Positions 32,847 through 44,559 of a stretch of 64,000 nt of DNA are shown here, in pieces. Within the stretch, counting starts at the first letter, position 1; each line of letters starts with the position of its first letter. The DNA is from Pleurostoma richardsiae (lineage: Eukaryota; Ascomycota; Sordariomycetes; Calosphaeriales; Pleurostomataceae), in contig JANBVO010000011.1 in NCBI GenBank assembly GCA_030052745.1, forward strand, positions 310,001 to 374,000. The letters are read 5' to 3'. The notes below the pieces were generated by a model. That model saw nothing but the letters and a program-made list of their open reading frames with translations. It was not told the origin of the DNA and ran no database searches. Made by a program: the position numbers and the translations under genes.

Positions 32847-34013
32847 TCACGTTTTCTTCCGGACTACCTTGATGCCGCTGTCTCCCTGCGGCATGGGCAT
32901 GCCGTCAAAATCGTCATCATCATCGTCGGCCCCGCCGCCCAAGGCACCAGCTTGAGCTTCCCGAAGCTTGGCCTGCTCCTCCTCCTCCTTCCGCTCGAGC
33001 TCGTCGTACGCCTCCTTGTTATCGATCCACCGCTCCTGGACATCCTGGACCTCCAACATCGACGACTCGTTCCGCATCGCGACCTGCCAGACTGTGTCGT
33101 TGGCGCCCTCGGCGCTCCCGAATACGTAGCCGCCGGCCCGATCAATCACGCGCAGGAGGTGCATCATGCTCTTCTTGTTCTCGACCGCCAAGACCTCGAA
33201 CTGCACGAGCGAGAAGCCGTCTACCAGATTCGCCACCGCCTGGTTCAGCCGGCTGAACTTCTCGCTGCGGAGTGCTGGCGACTCTTCCTCGAGGGCGGGC
33301 AAGAGGTATGAGAGGTCCTGGACCTCTGTGTAGAAGTCGAGATTGAAGGGGAGAGGGTCGTATGACGAAACTTTGTCGATCTTGGTGAGGACGTTGACGT
33401 GCGGGAGGTCCATCTGGAGCATGGCTCGTAGGGCAAGCAGGAGATTCGAGATGTACAGCGAGGGCTGGGTGAGGCAGAAGCTGTCTGATAGGTGGACGAC
33501 GACCATCTGGACACATTTGTTAGCTCCCACGCGGAGGACTGTCAGTTGCTACGGCGCACGTACCCTGAACCCCAGCTTCTGGAGTCTGAAGAAGATGTTA
33601 CGTAGAGAGTTGTGGTGGGTATACAGCTCAACCTGCCCCGGACAGTCGAACAGCAGATAGTCTTCTCCCAGCTCCTTCAATCCGTTCTCGAGCCACTCAA
33701 AGTTATGCTCTAGTTCCTCGAGTGCGTAGAGTATGCCACCGTTCGGACCTAGGTTGTCCTCGCCTTCCATGACCTCCTCTAACGTGACAAGATCTCGTAT
33801 GTCGAGTGCGCAGGGGTAGTTGGTATGGTCATTTGCCGGATCGAGGTTCACTACCGAGCATTGTCTACCTATTGCGCCCATGAACTGGTGCACTACGAGG
33901 CAGCGCGTCAGTTATCTACCAGAAGCTATTGAGCGAAGGAGAAGCTTACTGCCATCGCAGTAGGTGCTCTTTCCCGAGCCAGGGCTGCCCAGCACCAGCT
34001 GCGCAAACGGCAT
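32847..34013 (-). CDS. GPN2: GPN-loop GTPase 2
   Basis: GPN GTPases help assemble RNA polymerases and move them to the nucleus. Three exons: 34013-33950, 33892-33564 and 33506-32847, giving 350 aa. Motifs are complete: P-loop GSPGSGKST at residues 9-17, the Gly-Pro-Asn signature in DNLGPNGGILYAL at about 70-72, the switch DCPGQVELYTHH and the specificity motif VLTKIDKVSSYDPL. The C-terminal tail is acidic (a run of six Asp) and ends KVVRKKT. The sequence MVVVHLSDSFCLTQPSLYIS fits GPN2 better than GPN1 or GPN3. It is divergent from BUB3 (350 bp between starts) and convergent with POP5. Confidence 0.94.
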
Positions 34014-34363
34014 CGTCAAGGACGTCGTATACGAAAATTCAAGAAGGCTTCTGCAGTGTTCCTCTTGATAGCAGCCGAGAAAAGCAGTCTTCCGCTCCAA
34101 ACAAATGTCTTGAATGTGAACGTTTTGCCTATGATATGCTTAGAGAGCTCGCGGATTGCCCCGCCATGCCCGGCGCAAGATGATGGCGGGAGATTTAGGC
34201 GGAAGAAGCTGGCAGAAACCGATAGCACCGGTTGCCCTGTAGCCTTTGTTTATCACCACGTGAGAGCAGCCTTCACCTCGCCCAAAGTAAACGTCGAGTC
34301 CACCACCCCTCAAGCTCCTACCTGCGGCGCAAGCTATCTCGCGGTTTAAAAGACACAGTCAGC
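34014..34363. other. Divergent promoter region, GPN2 and BUB3
   Basis: A 350 bp shared promoter. No named site can be supported. Confidence 0.45.
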
Positions 34364-35635
34364 ATGGCTCCAGGTTAGTTGCTTCGCAGTCTCGCAAGCT
34401 GGGCACCTCATAGCTAACTCCCCTCCACAGCAACGCAGTTCGAGGTGGCGCAGCCACCAGACGACGCAGTCTCCCGAGTCGTCTTCGCGCGCGAGTCCCC
34501 GACCAAGCTGCTCGTCTCTTCCTGGGACAGGAACGTGTACCTCTACGAGATCCAGGATGGTGACGAGCCCACCGCCAATCTTGTGCGCAAGTTCGAGCAC
34601 CGCGCCCCGGTTCTCGATGTCTGCTTCGGCGCCAACGATAACGAAGCCTTCTCGGCTGGTATGGACTGGCAGGTCAAGAGGTACGGGGATGGGACATTGA
34701 CTCCGCGCAGGAGGATATTGCGGCTGACAGCTTTGGCGTAGGATTGACCTTGAGACGGGCGAGCAGACCGTCATGAGCAAGCACACGCAGCCGGTCCGGT
34801 GTGTGGTATACAGCCCCGAGCACTGTCAGTAGCCCTGACGCGGAGCTGATCCGCCTTCCCTACCTCTTCCCACCCGCTTGCTGACCGCTTCGCAGCCATC
34901 CTCGTCTCAGCCTCATGGGACAGCACCCTACACTTCCACAACACTGCGAGCCCGTCATCCAAGCCGATCGTCGTCTCCCTGCCCGGCAAGCCCCACGCCA
35001 TGGCCGCCAGCCCCTCCAAGGTCGTGGTCGCCATGACGGCGCGCCTCGTGCACATCTTCGACCTGCCCACCGTCGCCAAGCACTTCGACTCCAGCCCCGC
35101 CAACGGCGCCCCCGGGCCCGACCACCCTGTCGTCAAGCCCTGGCAGCAGCGCGAGTCGTCACTCAAGTTCCTCACCCGCGCCGTGTCGTGCATGCCCAAC
35201 GACGCCGGCTACGCCACCTCCTCCATCGAGGGCCGCGTCGCCGTCGAGTGGTTCGAGGACAGCGCCGAGTCCCAGGCCCGCAAGTACGCCTTCAAGTGCC
35301 ACCGGCAGGCCGCCCCCGACGACGAGGGCGGCGGCGACGTCGTCTACCCCGTCAACGCCCTCGCCTTCCACCCGCTCTACGGCACCTTCGCCTCCGGCGG
35401 CGGCGACGGCACCGTCGCTCTGTGGGACGCCGAGGCCAAGCGCCGGATGAAGCAGTACCAGAAGTTCCCGCATAGCGTCGCCTCCGCGGCCTTCTCGCGC
35501 GATGGCAAGTACCTCGCCGTCGGCGTGTGCCCTGGTTTCGAGACGGGCCAGGAGGATTACACGGGTCAGGGGCAGACGAATGTGTTTATCCGCGAGCTGG
35601 GTGAGACGGAAGCGAAGGGCAAGGGAGCCAAATAG
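34364..35635 (+). CDS. BUB3: Mitotic checkpoint protein Bub3 (WD40)
   Basis: WD40 propeller that recruits Bub1 and other checkpoint proteins to unattached kinetochores. Four exons: 34364-34373 (10 nt, ATG GCT CCA G), 34431-34680, 34742-34824 and 34896-35635, giving 360 aa. Repeats are visible from SRVVFARESPTKLLVSSWD, APVLDVCFGANDNEAFSAG, RCVVYSPEHSILVSASWD and NALAFHPLYGTFASGGGDG. The stretch YATSSIEGRVAVEWFE is the Bub3/Rae1 signature. Rae1 is less likely on length and N-terminus. The tiny first exon is chosen because splicing gives MAPATQFEVAQPP leading directly into the first blade. A mid-protein insert (ANGAPGPDHP) is lineage-specific. Confidence 0.93.
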
Positions 35636-35960
35636 AGGGAGATGATGCGGTTCTACGGTGGGGGATGCTGAATATCAATGGTTCATGCACGGCGTTGGGG
35701 CTCTGAAAAGGGAGGCATAGGTCTGCCTGGCACGGAAGGTGAGATACATTGGTTCGCGTCAGGCCTGCCGAGTCAGCTTTCTGGGCATCTTTGCGTGAGG
35801 AGATGCTAATATCTCTGCCTCGCAGCTACATTTTATCTGTCGCTATCTTTAAGAAGGAGCAATAAGAGCGTCCATTGAGAGATGAGAGCTAAAGCGCGGT
35901 GGTGACATTGTAATGCATGCTATTTCCCCGTGACATTTCCACAGTATGGCCAGTACTCAC
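35636..35960. other. Convergent 3' region, 325 bp
   Basis: This lies between the BUB3 stop and the stop of the next minus-strand gene; nothing else is visible. Confidence 0.45.
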
Positions 35961-37226
35961 CTAACACCCACGGTGCGTATTGGATTCTCCTCTTAGGCGT
36001 GGAAGCCTCATACTTTCCACTTGCAGCGATCCCAGATCCAGGCTCTGGGTGGTCGGAACTCCTTCATCAACCATCCAGATGTCACCACGCAGACGCCACG
36101 GCTGTGGCGTCGGGTTGTCCAAGTCTTCTGCCTCCGTCTCCGAAACATAGGCGTTCCAGGTGCAGCTGACCAGTACAGTTTCGTCTGGGTCCTCCACTTC
36201 TCTGAAGTCTTGCTGCGGTGGATCGTATCTGCTGACATTATCCGGTACAGGGAGCAGTTCTCCATTCTGACCTTCATCCAGCGGCGCGCGATAACTGCAT
36301 TCTTCTTCGCCGAGAATTACACTTGACCTAGCTGGGGATAAGGCGGACGTCTCTTCGAGTGTGGCCTCATGAAAGCTGCCGAAGGGCTCAGGGCTGATAT
36401 ATTCGGGTCCAGCTGGTAACGGTAAACAATGCCGTGGGGACCGGGCTCGCGCTTTCTTCAACGGTTCCTTTTTGACCGCCTTAACGTCAACTTTCTGGCT
36501 AGACTGGGTGAGTTCCAAGGCTCCAATGCCTCCAGTGCCTCCGAGAACATCAATTCGCCTCTTCTTCTTTGCGGGAAGGAATGGGCTGCTCGGCCTAGCC
36601 TCGTCGGACGAAAAGCCATCTGCGAATCTTGGGGACTTGGCAAATCGTGCTCTGGATATCTTCGTCGGCTTCTGCAGGACTTTGAATCCCTGTAAAGGAG
36701 GCTTCTCGAACAGCAGGAAATGGTCCTTTCGTGGAGTCTTCTTTTTCTCGCTTGTAGGCACGTCGTTCGAGAGGCTCTCCCTCCCTGAAGATGTCGGCGG
36801 CGTGAACTCCCCGTCATGTTGCAAAGAATCAACTAGAAAGTCCGGCAAAACTGTCGATTGTGTCAGTGCATAGGGCAATGTCCTTTTGCGAATATCCTTA
36901 CTCTCCCTTCTCGGCAATGGTGTTTTCTCTGAGCTAGCGGAGGAGTTGTCTTGCTGGCTACTCCGCACGTCCTGAGTCGCCCTGTCCCCCGAGTATGTCG
37001 GTAACTCTCCAAGCAGAGTGAGAACGGATGGCGTGTCTTGCGCAGAGCGACCTTGTCCGAAGACAGAAGTGCTAAGCGACCTCGCCCGCCGTGTCCGCTC
37101 ACGGAGAGACCTATCAAAAGCCGCCTCCACGAGTGGAATCCACGAAGTCGGTGGAAGAGCATTAGCCGCACTCTTGACTCGCCTGAGCAGGCGTCTGTTA
37201 CCGTCATTATTCGGTAAGGAGTCCAT
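35961..37226 (-). CDS. Uncharacterised, probably nuclear, disordered protein
   Basis: Single-exon gene, 421 aa, ATG at 37226. I do not recognise the family. The N-terminus is basic (NRRLLRRVKSAANALPPTSW). The protein is mostly Ser/Pro/Lys/Glu-rich and looks disordered. A basic cluster, PAKKKRRIDVLGG, is a likely nuclear localisation signal. Two blocks look more constrained: DHFLLFEKPPLQGFKVLQ with following basic residues, and SCTWNAYVSETEAED followed by PWRLRGDIWMVDEG near the C-terminus, rich in aromatic residues. There is no membrane segment or enzyme motif. A chromatin, kinetochore or transcription role is possible, but nothing in the sequence proves it. Confidence 0.7.
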   Translation of the reverse strand: MDSLPNNDGNRRLLRRVKSAANALPPTSWIPLVEAAFDRSLRERTRRARSLSTSVFGQGRSAQDTPSVLTLLGELPTYSGDRATQDVRSSQQDNSSASSEKTPLPRRESKDIRKRTLPYALTQSTVLPDFLVDSLQHDGEFTPPTSSGRESLSNDVPTSEKKKTPRKDHFLLFEKPPLQGFKVLQKPTKISRARFAKSPRFADGFSSDEARPSSPFLPAKKKRRIDVLGGTGGIGALELTQSSQKVDVKAVKKEPLKKARARSPRHCLPLPAGPEYISPEPFGSFHEATLEETSALSPARSSVILGEEECSYRAPLDEGQNGELLPVPDNVSRYDPPQQDFREVEDPDETVLVSCTWNAYVSETEAEDLDNPTPQPWRLRGDIWMVDEGVPTTQSLDLGSLQVESMRLPRLRGESNTHRGC

Positions 37227-38287
37227 CTTGGGGCCCGTCAGGTGCCGATGACCTGCCCCAGGATTCAGCTATATTTTAAGGAAGACAGCTTCAGGAAGAT
37301 GAGCTCCGGACATCAGAGATGATAAAGCAGACTATTCTTTCGCTGATTCACACCAGAAAGATCACGGCCCAGTCGAGGACTGCTGATAAAAGCAGCCTCT
37401 ATTCAACTATCCCACCTCACCAGCTCGCAGTTCCAGTCATGGACTCTGGGCTCCTTCCTGACTTGGGACTGTCTGGTTGGATCCAAGGCGTGAACCCATC
37501 GCTCCTTCCAGATGCAGCTTTACTTCAGTCTGTCCATCAGGTTGTATATACAGGTACAGGTACTTTAGGTGATCATCTAAACAGAGGAAGGAGCAAGTGA
37601 TTCAGATAGACCCAAGAGTAACACCGGCTGGTTCACCGGGAAGGAACTAGGGCGCCATCCTTACCAGGGCTTGCCGGTGGCAAAAGGCCGGCGATACGCC
37701 TCCATAGATAGACTGAGGCGTGAAGGACTGAGATATGGGGGTACAGACACCATGGATCCTGAGCTTTCCAGATTGACCCCCTTGATCTACAGGTTGAATG
37801 TATTGCCTGCATGCGGGTACCTAGATGGGCGGATAGGCGAGCTGTGCGGTTCTTGTTAATGGGAGTTGAGATGTTGGGCCCGCGTCATTAGCTCTAGGCA
37901 AGTGACCAAGCGACAGTCAATTTCAACTTAGAAATACAAGAGACGGGATCTGACTGCCAACTGAACCGCTTCAGAGTTGGTTACTCACCGCATGGGGTTC
38001 CTGTGGAGCGGAGCATTAAGGTGCTGACACCGGCATGCAGTGATGGGTCACTTGTGGAACCGTCAGGAGCAGGACTGCTGAGCCGCATCTTACACAACAG
38101 ACCGCAACCTTATTCCGGTGATAGCTCGAAGAAAAGAATGGATTTCTAGCCATATAACCTAAAGCTACTCGAATTTTGTTATTTGTGACATTCTCCATTC
38201 TCAGCCAGTCGGGCCCCTTTTCCGGACCAGACATTGCCCTCATTGTCGTCGCCGCCGCCGAGTCCACATCCCTTGGTGAAGAATCGC
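37227..38287. other. Intergenic, 1.06 kb
   Basis: This lies upstream of the disordered-protein gene and downstream of the aldo/keto reductase gene. Only short chance frames are present. Confidence 0.45.
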
Positions 38288-39857
38288 CTATTTTCCGCCC
38301 TGAGATGGCGTGATGGGCTGTGAGTGCAGGTGTCAGACACAGTGAATAGTTAAGGGGCTCCGGGACCATCTTACCTTTGGAGTCGGGACATAATCGAACG
38401 TCCCAGCCATGTTCAGCAACCACACCTCACTTGGGTGCTTCGGCTTCCCGTCCAGATAGAAGAAGCTGTTCGGGAACCCAAGCTCGAACGGAACCGCGTT
38501 GTCGATCTCATCAACCTCCTCGTCGCTAAGCGACAGCGTCAAGGCCTCGATGTTCGACTTCAAGTGATCCACGGTACGTCCGCCGACGATCGGAAAGACG
38601 TAGGGAGCCTTGTGCATGACATATGCAAGAGCGATACTGGTGATGACCGTCCCCTTCTTCTTGGCAATCGATTCCAGGACCTTGCTGACCTTGATTTCGG
38701 CTTCGGTAGCCTGGACCTTGCGGCCGTCTCCGGCCTTTCGCTGCTCCTCCGTCTTGAACTTGCCGCCGCCAAGAGCACCCCAAGGGGCCAAAGCCATTCC
38801 TTCATCCCTGGCCATGGGGATGATCTCCCGCTCGAAGTCCCGGGATGCAGCAGACCACCGTCCCTGGTACACACTGAACTGTCTGAGGCTGTGATCCCGC
38901 GCATACTGGTTCGCTTTGCTGACAACCCAGGCAGGGGTATCGCTTATGCCCAGGTAAAGGACCTTGCCAGCAGCGACAAGGTGGTTGAGAGACTGCATAA
39001 GCTCTGGGATGCTGGCGCTGAAATCCCACCAATGTACGTACAGCTGTGATTCAAGTCAGCAATTGACACTAACACATGAGAAATATTCCCTGCGGGAGGA
39101 GACAGGGGGGGCTCGTTGCATACTAGGTCAATGTAGTCGGTCTGCAGCTTCTTCAAGCTTGCCTCAACCGAGGTGTGAAGACTCTTGGTACCATTGCCGG
39201 TGAAGTTGGCCATAATCTCCTTGTTGCCATGGCCCGCGCGGAAGTTGGTCGTGTACTTGGTCGCAATGACTATTCGCGCTCGGTTAGACGGTGGCTGATG
39301 AAGGAGAACAGGTCATGAGAGTGGACATACACATCTGATCCCGGTTCCCACGCTTCTTCATCCATTCTCCGATCCAGCTTTGAACATGTCAGCAAGCTGA
39401 GAACTCCACTCGGACCACTGAAGGAAGGAGATGGTTCATACGTCTCGGATTGCTCGAACTGGTAGTTGTTGGCAGTGTCAATGAAGTTGCCTGGGAATCC
39501 AGTTAGTATTGCCCAAGATGTGGGGTTACAAAGCCGTAGCTAAATCTTTAGGCACGAAGCGGGATGCCGTACCTCCTTGCTCATAGAAGAAGTCCAAGAT
39601 GGCTTCAGTGGTCTTCTGGTCACACGCGCCCATGTAATCCTTCCAGGCGTCTCCGAAGTTCATGGCTCTGCGAGGCATCCACAGTCAGCAACCTGCTGCA
39701 CCTATCGGTAGTCCCGGCGCACAGATGTGAGCTCCGGAACATGTGGGGATACGCACCCTAAGCAGAGAGGTGAGAGCCTGGCCGATGCCGTGGGCGACAG
39801 AAGGCGATATCTGCCCAGAGGGCTAATCGGGGGAGGGGCCATTGGCAGCGCCGACAT
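38288..39857 (-). CDS. Aldo/keto reductase, NorB / aryl-alcohol dehydrogenase type
   Basis: NADPH-dependent carbonyl reductase. Seven exons: 39857-39757, 39667-39573, 39490-39442, 39377-39331, 39269-39124, 39043-38375 and 38317-38288; all phases agree and give 378 aa. The catalytic tetrad is visible: Asp in GNFIDTA, Tyr in NNYQ, Lys in IATKYTT and His in YVHWWD. Other family blocks are SPLCLGAMNFGDAWK, TWIGEWMKKRG, KVLYLGISDTPAWVV, FSVYQGRWSAASRD and PIVGGRTVDHLKSN. The closest families are norsolorinic acid reductases of aflatoxin/sterigmatocystin clusters and yeast AAD proteins, but no polyketide synthase or other cluster gene lies nearby, so a general aldehyde reductase role is more likely. 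The last exon encodes PITPSQGGK. Confidence 0.93.
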
Positions 39858-40953
39858 TGTTGCGGTATTAATCGGTCTTTGGCGAAGTGAAGTAATTGGG
39901 TTTGTGGTGGTGTGAGGTGGACCGGCTTCGAGCAGGACGATGCTTGTTGAGAGTTCGAATGTGTTGTTAGTCTGGGTTGAGGGGCAGGAGGAGAGGAGCT
40001 GCAATGACGACGATGGGCTATGGGCAGTTATATAGTCGTGACGACGACATCGTCGATTGAGGGGTTCGAGACGAGACGCTTGGAGCTCAAGCTCAGGTTA
40101 TTATTAATGTCACCGTCTGCTGGAGCTGCTATGTGCCGCAGCTAAGGTAAGGTGAGGTACAGTCCCGCCGGCGTGAACGTGAAGCCCGGGTCCAGGAAGG
40201 TACCGTGTCTACCTTACCTGAAGCGGAGAGGCTTCCGTTTCCAATGGAGCTTCCATGCCTGTGACCCGCGGCTTTCAAGATCTCACTGTCCCAATCGTGC
40301 CTGCCTACAAGGTTAATTGCACTAGACGGCACAGGTACCGGTACAGACATCAGGGTTCTCTCGTTAACCCAAGCTTCGATCATCAGACTCCCCGCCTCGT
40401 TCCGGGCGGGCGCATGAACAATGCCGGCGTGCGTGGCAGTTGCGGCCGCGCGAGAGCTCAAGGTACCTTAACTCCGGGGGACTGCGGGGCCAGTGCTGCA
40501 CCCAGAAGCCCCTCCAAGACGTAGTTAAGCATATCGCCGCATTCAAATTCCGCCGCACCGTCTTCAACCACCCCACCATCGTCGTGATGTGGCATGGCTT
40601 GACAGTGTGACACTGGTAGACAAAGGCGCCCTCGATCTCGCCGGGGACTGTGGGGCGTGTATGAGATCACTGCTGCAGCCTGCTGACGGTCTGCTGGCGT
40701 TCGTTATTGGCTGCGTGTGCGCCGGAGTTGGGGCCTATAATCGACCCGAGAACCCTACAAACTGCCTTTCAACAGAGCTACTTTGCGACTAAACACTTCA
40801 CCACCGTCATCACACCACACAATGTTAGTATAGGAGTGTGTTTGCTAGTGTGGTGAGCTTAATATCTTCCACAGAAGATGTAAGGTATACCGGTCTCCGG
40901 AGGGTCATGCAATGTACTGGCCATGTTCTTCTCCAATATTGGTACACTCTATA
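39858..40953. other. Intergenic, 1.1 kb
   Basis: This lies upstream of the aldo/keto reductase and downstream of MDV1. No gene is recognised. Confidence 0.45.
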
Positions 40954-43148
40954 CTAACAGGTCCACACGCCGACGATGCCGTCCCGGCGGCCCTCCACCA
41001 GGTAGCCATCCCTTATGCGTACACGCTCCACTATCGCCGGCGTCCTGCCCTCCTCAGCCGCGGCAACGCCCGCGCCGCAGTCCCACTGCCTCGCCTCCAG
41101 CTTGTCGTACACCTTGACCACGTCCTCCCCGGCCGCGCTCACGATGCGCCGGCTGTCGAACATCATGCTGGTGACGGGGTTGTCGTAAGCGTAAGCATCG
41201 TAGATTGACCCTGTTCGGAGATCCCATATCTGCGATTCTTCGTTAGCGCCGACTCAAACTCCGAAATGCAAGGACAGCCACGTGGTGACACGGGATATGG
41301 TTGCTCACCCGAATGCTCCTGTCCAAGCTTCCCGTGACGAGGTGGACGTCGTCAAACTGCAGGCACGTCACAGGTCCGGTGTGTCCCACAAGGCTGCGGT
41401 GCACTTGGCCGCTCCGGAGATCCCACAGCCTGACCATGCCATCCGCCGTTCCGCAAGCGAGCGCGGCGTCGAAGACCTGCAGCGCGCCCACAAAGTCGGC
41501 TTCTTGCGCCGCCGGTCGGCTCGCGTGCCTCCAGCTGCCCTCGCCGGTGCCGAGGCTCGCCGATGCCTGCGCCGCAGCCCACATCACGTCCAGCGTCTGC
41601 ACGCACCGGCCCTTCTCGAGATCCCACTGGCGGAGCGTCTTGTCTGCGGACCCGGACACGAGCACATCGCCCCTGAAGTGCAGGGCCGTGATCTCGTCCA
41701 TATGAGCCTGCAAGACGAACAGCGGGCAGTCGTCCATGCTTCCAATCGGAGGTTCCACGGGTTCGTCATCCGGATTTTCAAAGGCTATGGCATCTTCTTC
41801 ATCATCCTTCTCAACGTGGCTGCCATGGGGGTCGTAATGAGCTTTGCTCAGATCCCACAGCCGAATGGTGGCATCCACGGATCCCGTAGCGAGAATGTTA
41901 TCCTCCACTTGCAATGCTCGTACTGAGGCAGTGTGACCTTCCAGGATGCCTATACACCGTCCGGCATTGAGATCCCATACGCGCACAGCATCATCCATCG
42001 CCGAGGTTACCATCGTGCCAAAGGGAGCGTCGAAGTCGAGTGCCGTGATGGAGTCCTGGTGAGCACGCATCTCCCGAATCATCGACCCAGGCTCGAAGTG
42101 CTCGTGTAAGATCGGCATGGACTTCCGCCGCATAGACCGCGGCTTCTTCGTTCGAGATGGTGTGCTCGAGGCCGAAGGAATCTTCTCATAGATAGACTGG
42201 GACATGAAGCCTGCTTCGTCATTGTCAAATGCCGCGTCCTCGTCCGTCTTAGTCGGGGTATCCGCCGCTAATGATTCGGCCTCGTCGACGAGTTCTTGGG
42301 CCTCTTCTAGCCTGCCCTCAACATCCATAACTAGCACAGGTCAGAAAATCCGCATACACCGTAGATAGGGGGGAAACCGCAGTCTCACTGTCGTGTTCCA
42401 GCAGCGCCTCTTCCTGCTCTAGCCCAGCTAACCTCTCCAGAACGATCCTGCGCATGCCGGCCAGGTTCGCGATCTTGATGTCGATTTCCCGGATCTCGCT
42501 GCTAGCCATGTTCTTGCGGATCCCCAGCATCTCGAACTCGTGCATCATGGACGACTTCTCCTTCCTGAGCTTCTGCACGGCATGGGGCGTCGTGGCCGTG
42601 ATCGGCGCCTCGTCGATGAGCTTCCTGCCTCTCGACACCCGCCGCCTGTGCTTCCTGCCGTCCTCGGTCATGTCGGGGAACGTGGCCTGGAAGCCCTGGA
42701 AGAGCGAGTAGCCGTTGTCGACCTCGGGTATATTCTGCAGCATCTCGTCGGGCAGGTAGGACAGCGCGCGGTGCTGTATCTCGCTCGTCGACAGCTTCGA
42801 CCGGACGATGTCCGTTGGCGTGGTGCGCGCCATGGAGAACACGCTCCGCTGGATGCTGGGCCGGCGCAGCTGCTTGTGCATCTCCGTCACCGCATTCTGG
42901 TAGTGTGCGTGGGAAGCGGGTGAGTCTCCGGCTAGGGGGCCCATCAGGTGGCTGGCGGTTGTCGTGACCTTTCGGCTGAAGGCCTCGAGCCCGCGAGTCT
43001 GTGGTGGGGATTTGTTAGCAAGGCCGCCGCCGGTTGCTCCGTCGAGGCCATTGTGCTTCTCCCGAGGACGTACCGAGATAAGAGACGAGTCGTCATCGGG
43101 CCCGAGGTCGTCATGGTAAGCGTTGGGGTCGTCGGATGGGCTGGCCAT
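40954..43148 (-). CDS. MDV1: Mitochondrial division protein 1 (Dnm1 adaptor)
   Basis: Adaptor that links the dynamin Dnm1 to Fis1 on the mitochondrial outer membrane for fission. Four exons: 43148-43074, 42998-42389, 42330-41309 and 41229-40954, giving 660 aa. Intron 1 has a GTACGT donor and the branch sequence TGCTAAC just before its acceptor; splicing gives [15 protein letters not shown]. The N-terminal region ([34 protein letters not shown]) fits Mdv1. A coiled coil follows ([36 protein letters not shown]). The C-terminal half is a seven-bladed WD40 propeller ([64 protein letters not shown]). The final exon begins [14 protein letters not shown]. Confidence 0.94.
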
Positions 43149-43662
43149 ACGTCAAGCGGGCGCGGGCGCGGTTATCGTAGCATATGAACAGCCTCTGCGA
43201 CAGCTCTCTTTGTATGTACACGGTGTTTAGCTAGTTGGTGTGATGCTTCCCGCCAGAAGGTGGAACTTGGAACTGCGCGAGTTGGAATTTTGGTGCGCCG
43301 CGGTTGGGTGGCACATCCGGCTGTAGCCACGCGACCGGCAAGGCTGCAGGGGGCGGCATTGTAGCTGCTGCTTGGCCCAGGGGCTAACCGAAACAGAGCT
43401 GTGCATGCTGCCCGCTTGCGTCACTAGGAGCCGTTTTTGGAGGGAGCTCCCCCGCCAGATTCTGCTATGCGATGTCGGCTATCACCGGTGCGCCTTAACT
43501 TCAATCCCACCCAGATAGAGGAATAGTCAGTCTTATCTTACATCAGCTTTGAAGCATTGACAGCCGTCTCTCTTCTCATAAGTCTGGCGAGAAACCCTCG
43601 ACTCTAGCAATCGTTTAGGATAACCCTTTGAAGCACGGCCGCCTTCATTTGGGCTAAGCGAA
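43149..43662. other. Divergent promoter region, MDV1 and chorismate mutase
   Basis: 514 bp between start codons; no specific site supported. Confidence 0.45.
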
Positions 43663-44520
43663 ATGGACTCCGTTATCGACCTGTCTGATGCCTCAAAGGC
43701 TCTGGATCTGTCCCGGATCCGATTTCAATTGATGTAAACAAGTTCAACAACCTGTGACGTGCTGAGTTCTGCTACTGACACTGAGCGCAGTCGGCTGGAG
43801 GATACGATCACTTTCCACCTGATCGAGCGCGTCCAATTCCCCCTAAACCACAACATCTACGTCCCCGGAGCGGTGCCCATACCCGACAGCGATTTGAGCT
43901 TAATGGACTGGTACCTGCTGCAGCAGGAGAAGCTACAGTCTCTCATCCGCCGCTTCGAGTCCCCAGACGAGTATCCTTTCTTCCCGAACGACCTGAACAA
44001 GTCTATTCTCGAGCCTCTACACTACCCTAGGATCCTCCATCCAAACGACGTCAACGTTAACGACAAGATCAAGAAGTTTTATATCGAGCATTTCCTGCCG
44101 AAGGTCTGCCCGACCTTTGGTCACGGTGACCGTGGTGTATCACAGGAGAACTATGGCTCTTCCGCAACCTGCGACATCGCATGCCTACAGGCACTGTCGC
44201 GGCGGATACACTTCGGAAAGTTTGTCGCCGAGTCGAAGTTCCAGTCAGACCCAGAGACATACACCCGTCTGATCAAAGCGGGAGACACGCAAGGAATAGG
44301 CGAGGCGATCGAGAACAAGGCCGTGGAGAAGAAGGTCCTGGAGAGACTCAAGCTGAAGGCGCAGACATACGGGAGGGACCCGTCCGTTGACCTGGACTCT
44401 GGAGACCAAAGCAAGATCAACGTGGATGCGGTTGTGTCCATGTACAAGGACTTTGTCATCCCTCTTACTAAAGAGGTTGAGGTCGAGTACTTGATGCAGA
44501 GACTCGAGCCCGCGTCATGA
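43663..44520 (+). CDS. ARO7: Chorismate mutase
   Basis: Converts chorismate to prephenate, the first step towards phenylalanine and tyrosine. Two exons, 43663-43733 and 43791-44520, joined across a 57 bp intron, giving 266 aa, the usual length of the eukaryotic AroQ-type enzyme. The N-terminal helix has [19 protein letters not shown], with the conserved Arg of the active site. Further blocks are [61 protein letters not shown] and [11 protein letters not shown]. Yeast and mould enzymes are inhibited by tyrosine and activated by tryptophan; this one probably behaves likewise. It converges with BCP1, 39 bp between stops. Confidence 0.96.
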
Positions 44521-44559
44521 GGCCGCTAATTTGAATTGCTATATTTCTGGATGCAGTCT

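Noticed and set aside
38435-39049. 204-codon plus-strand open frame opposite the aldo/keto reductase
   Set aside because: Shadow of a well-conserved exon; no independent support.
38288-39857. Secondary-metabolite cluster around the NorB-like reductase
   Set aside because: Neighbours are housekeeping genes (BUB3, MDV1, ARO7); there is no polyketide synthase, peptide synthetase or P450 within the window.
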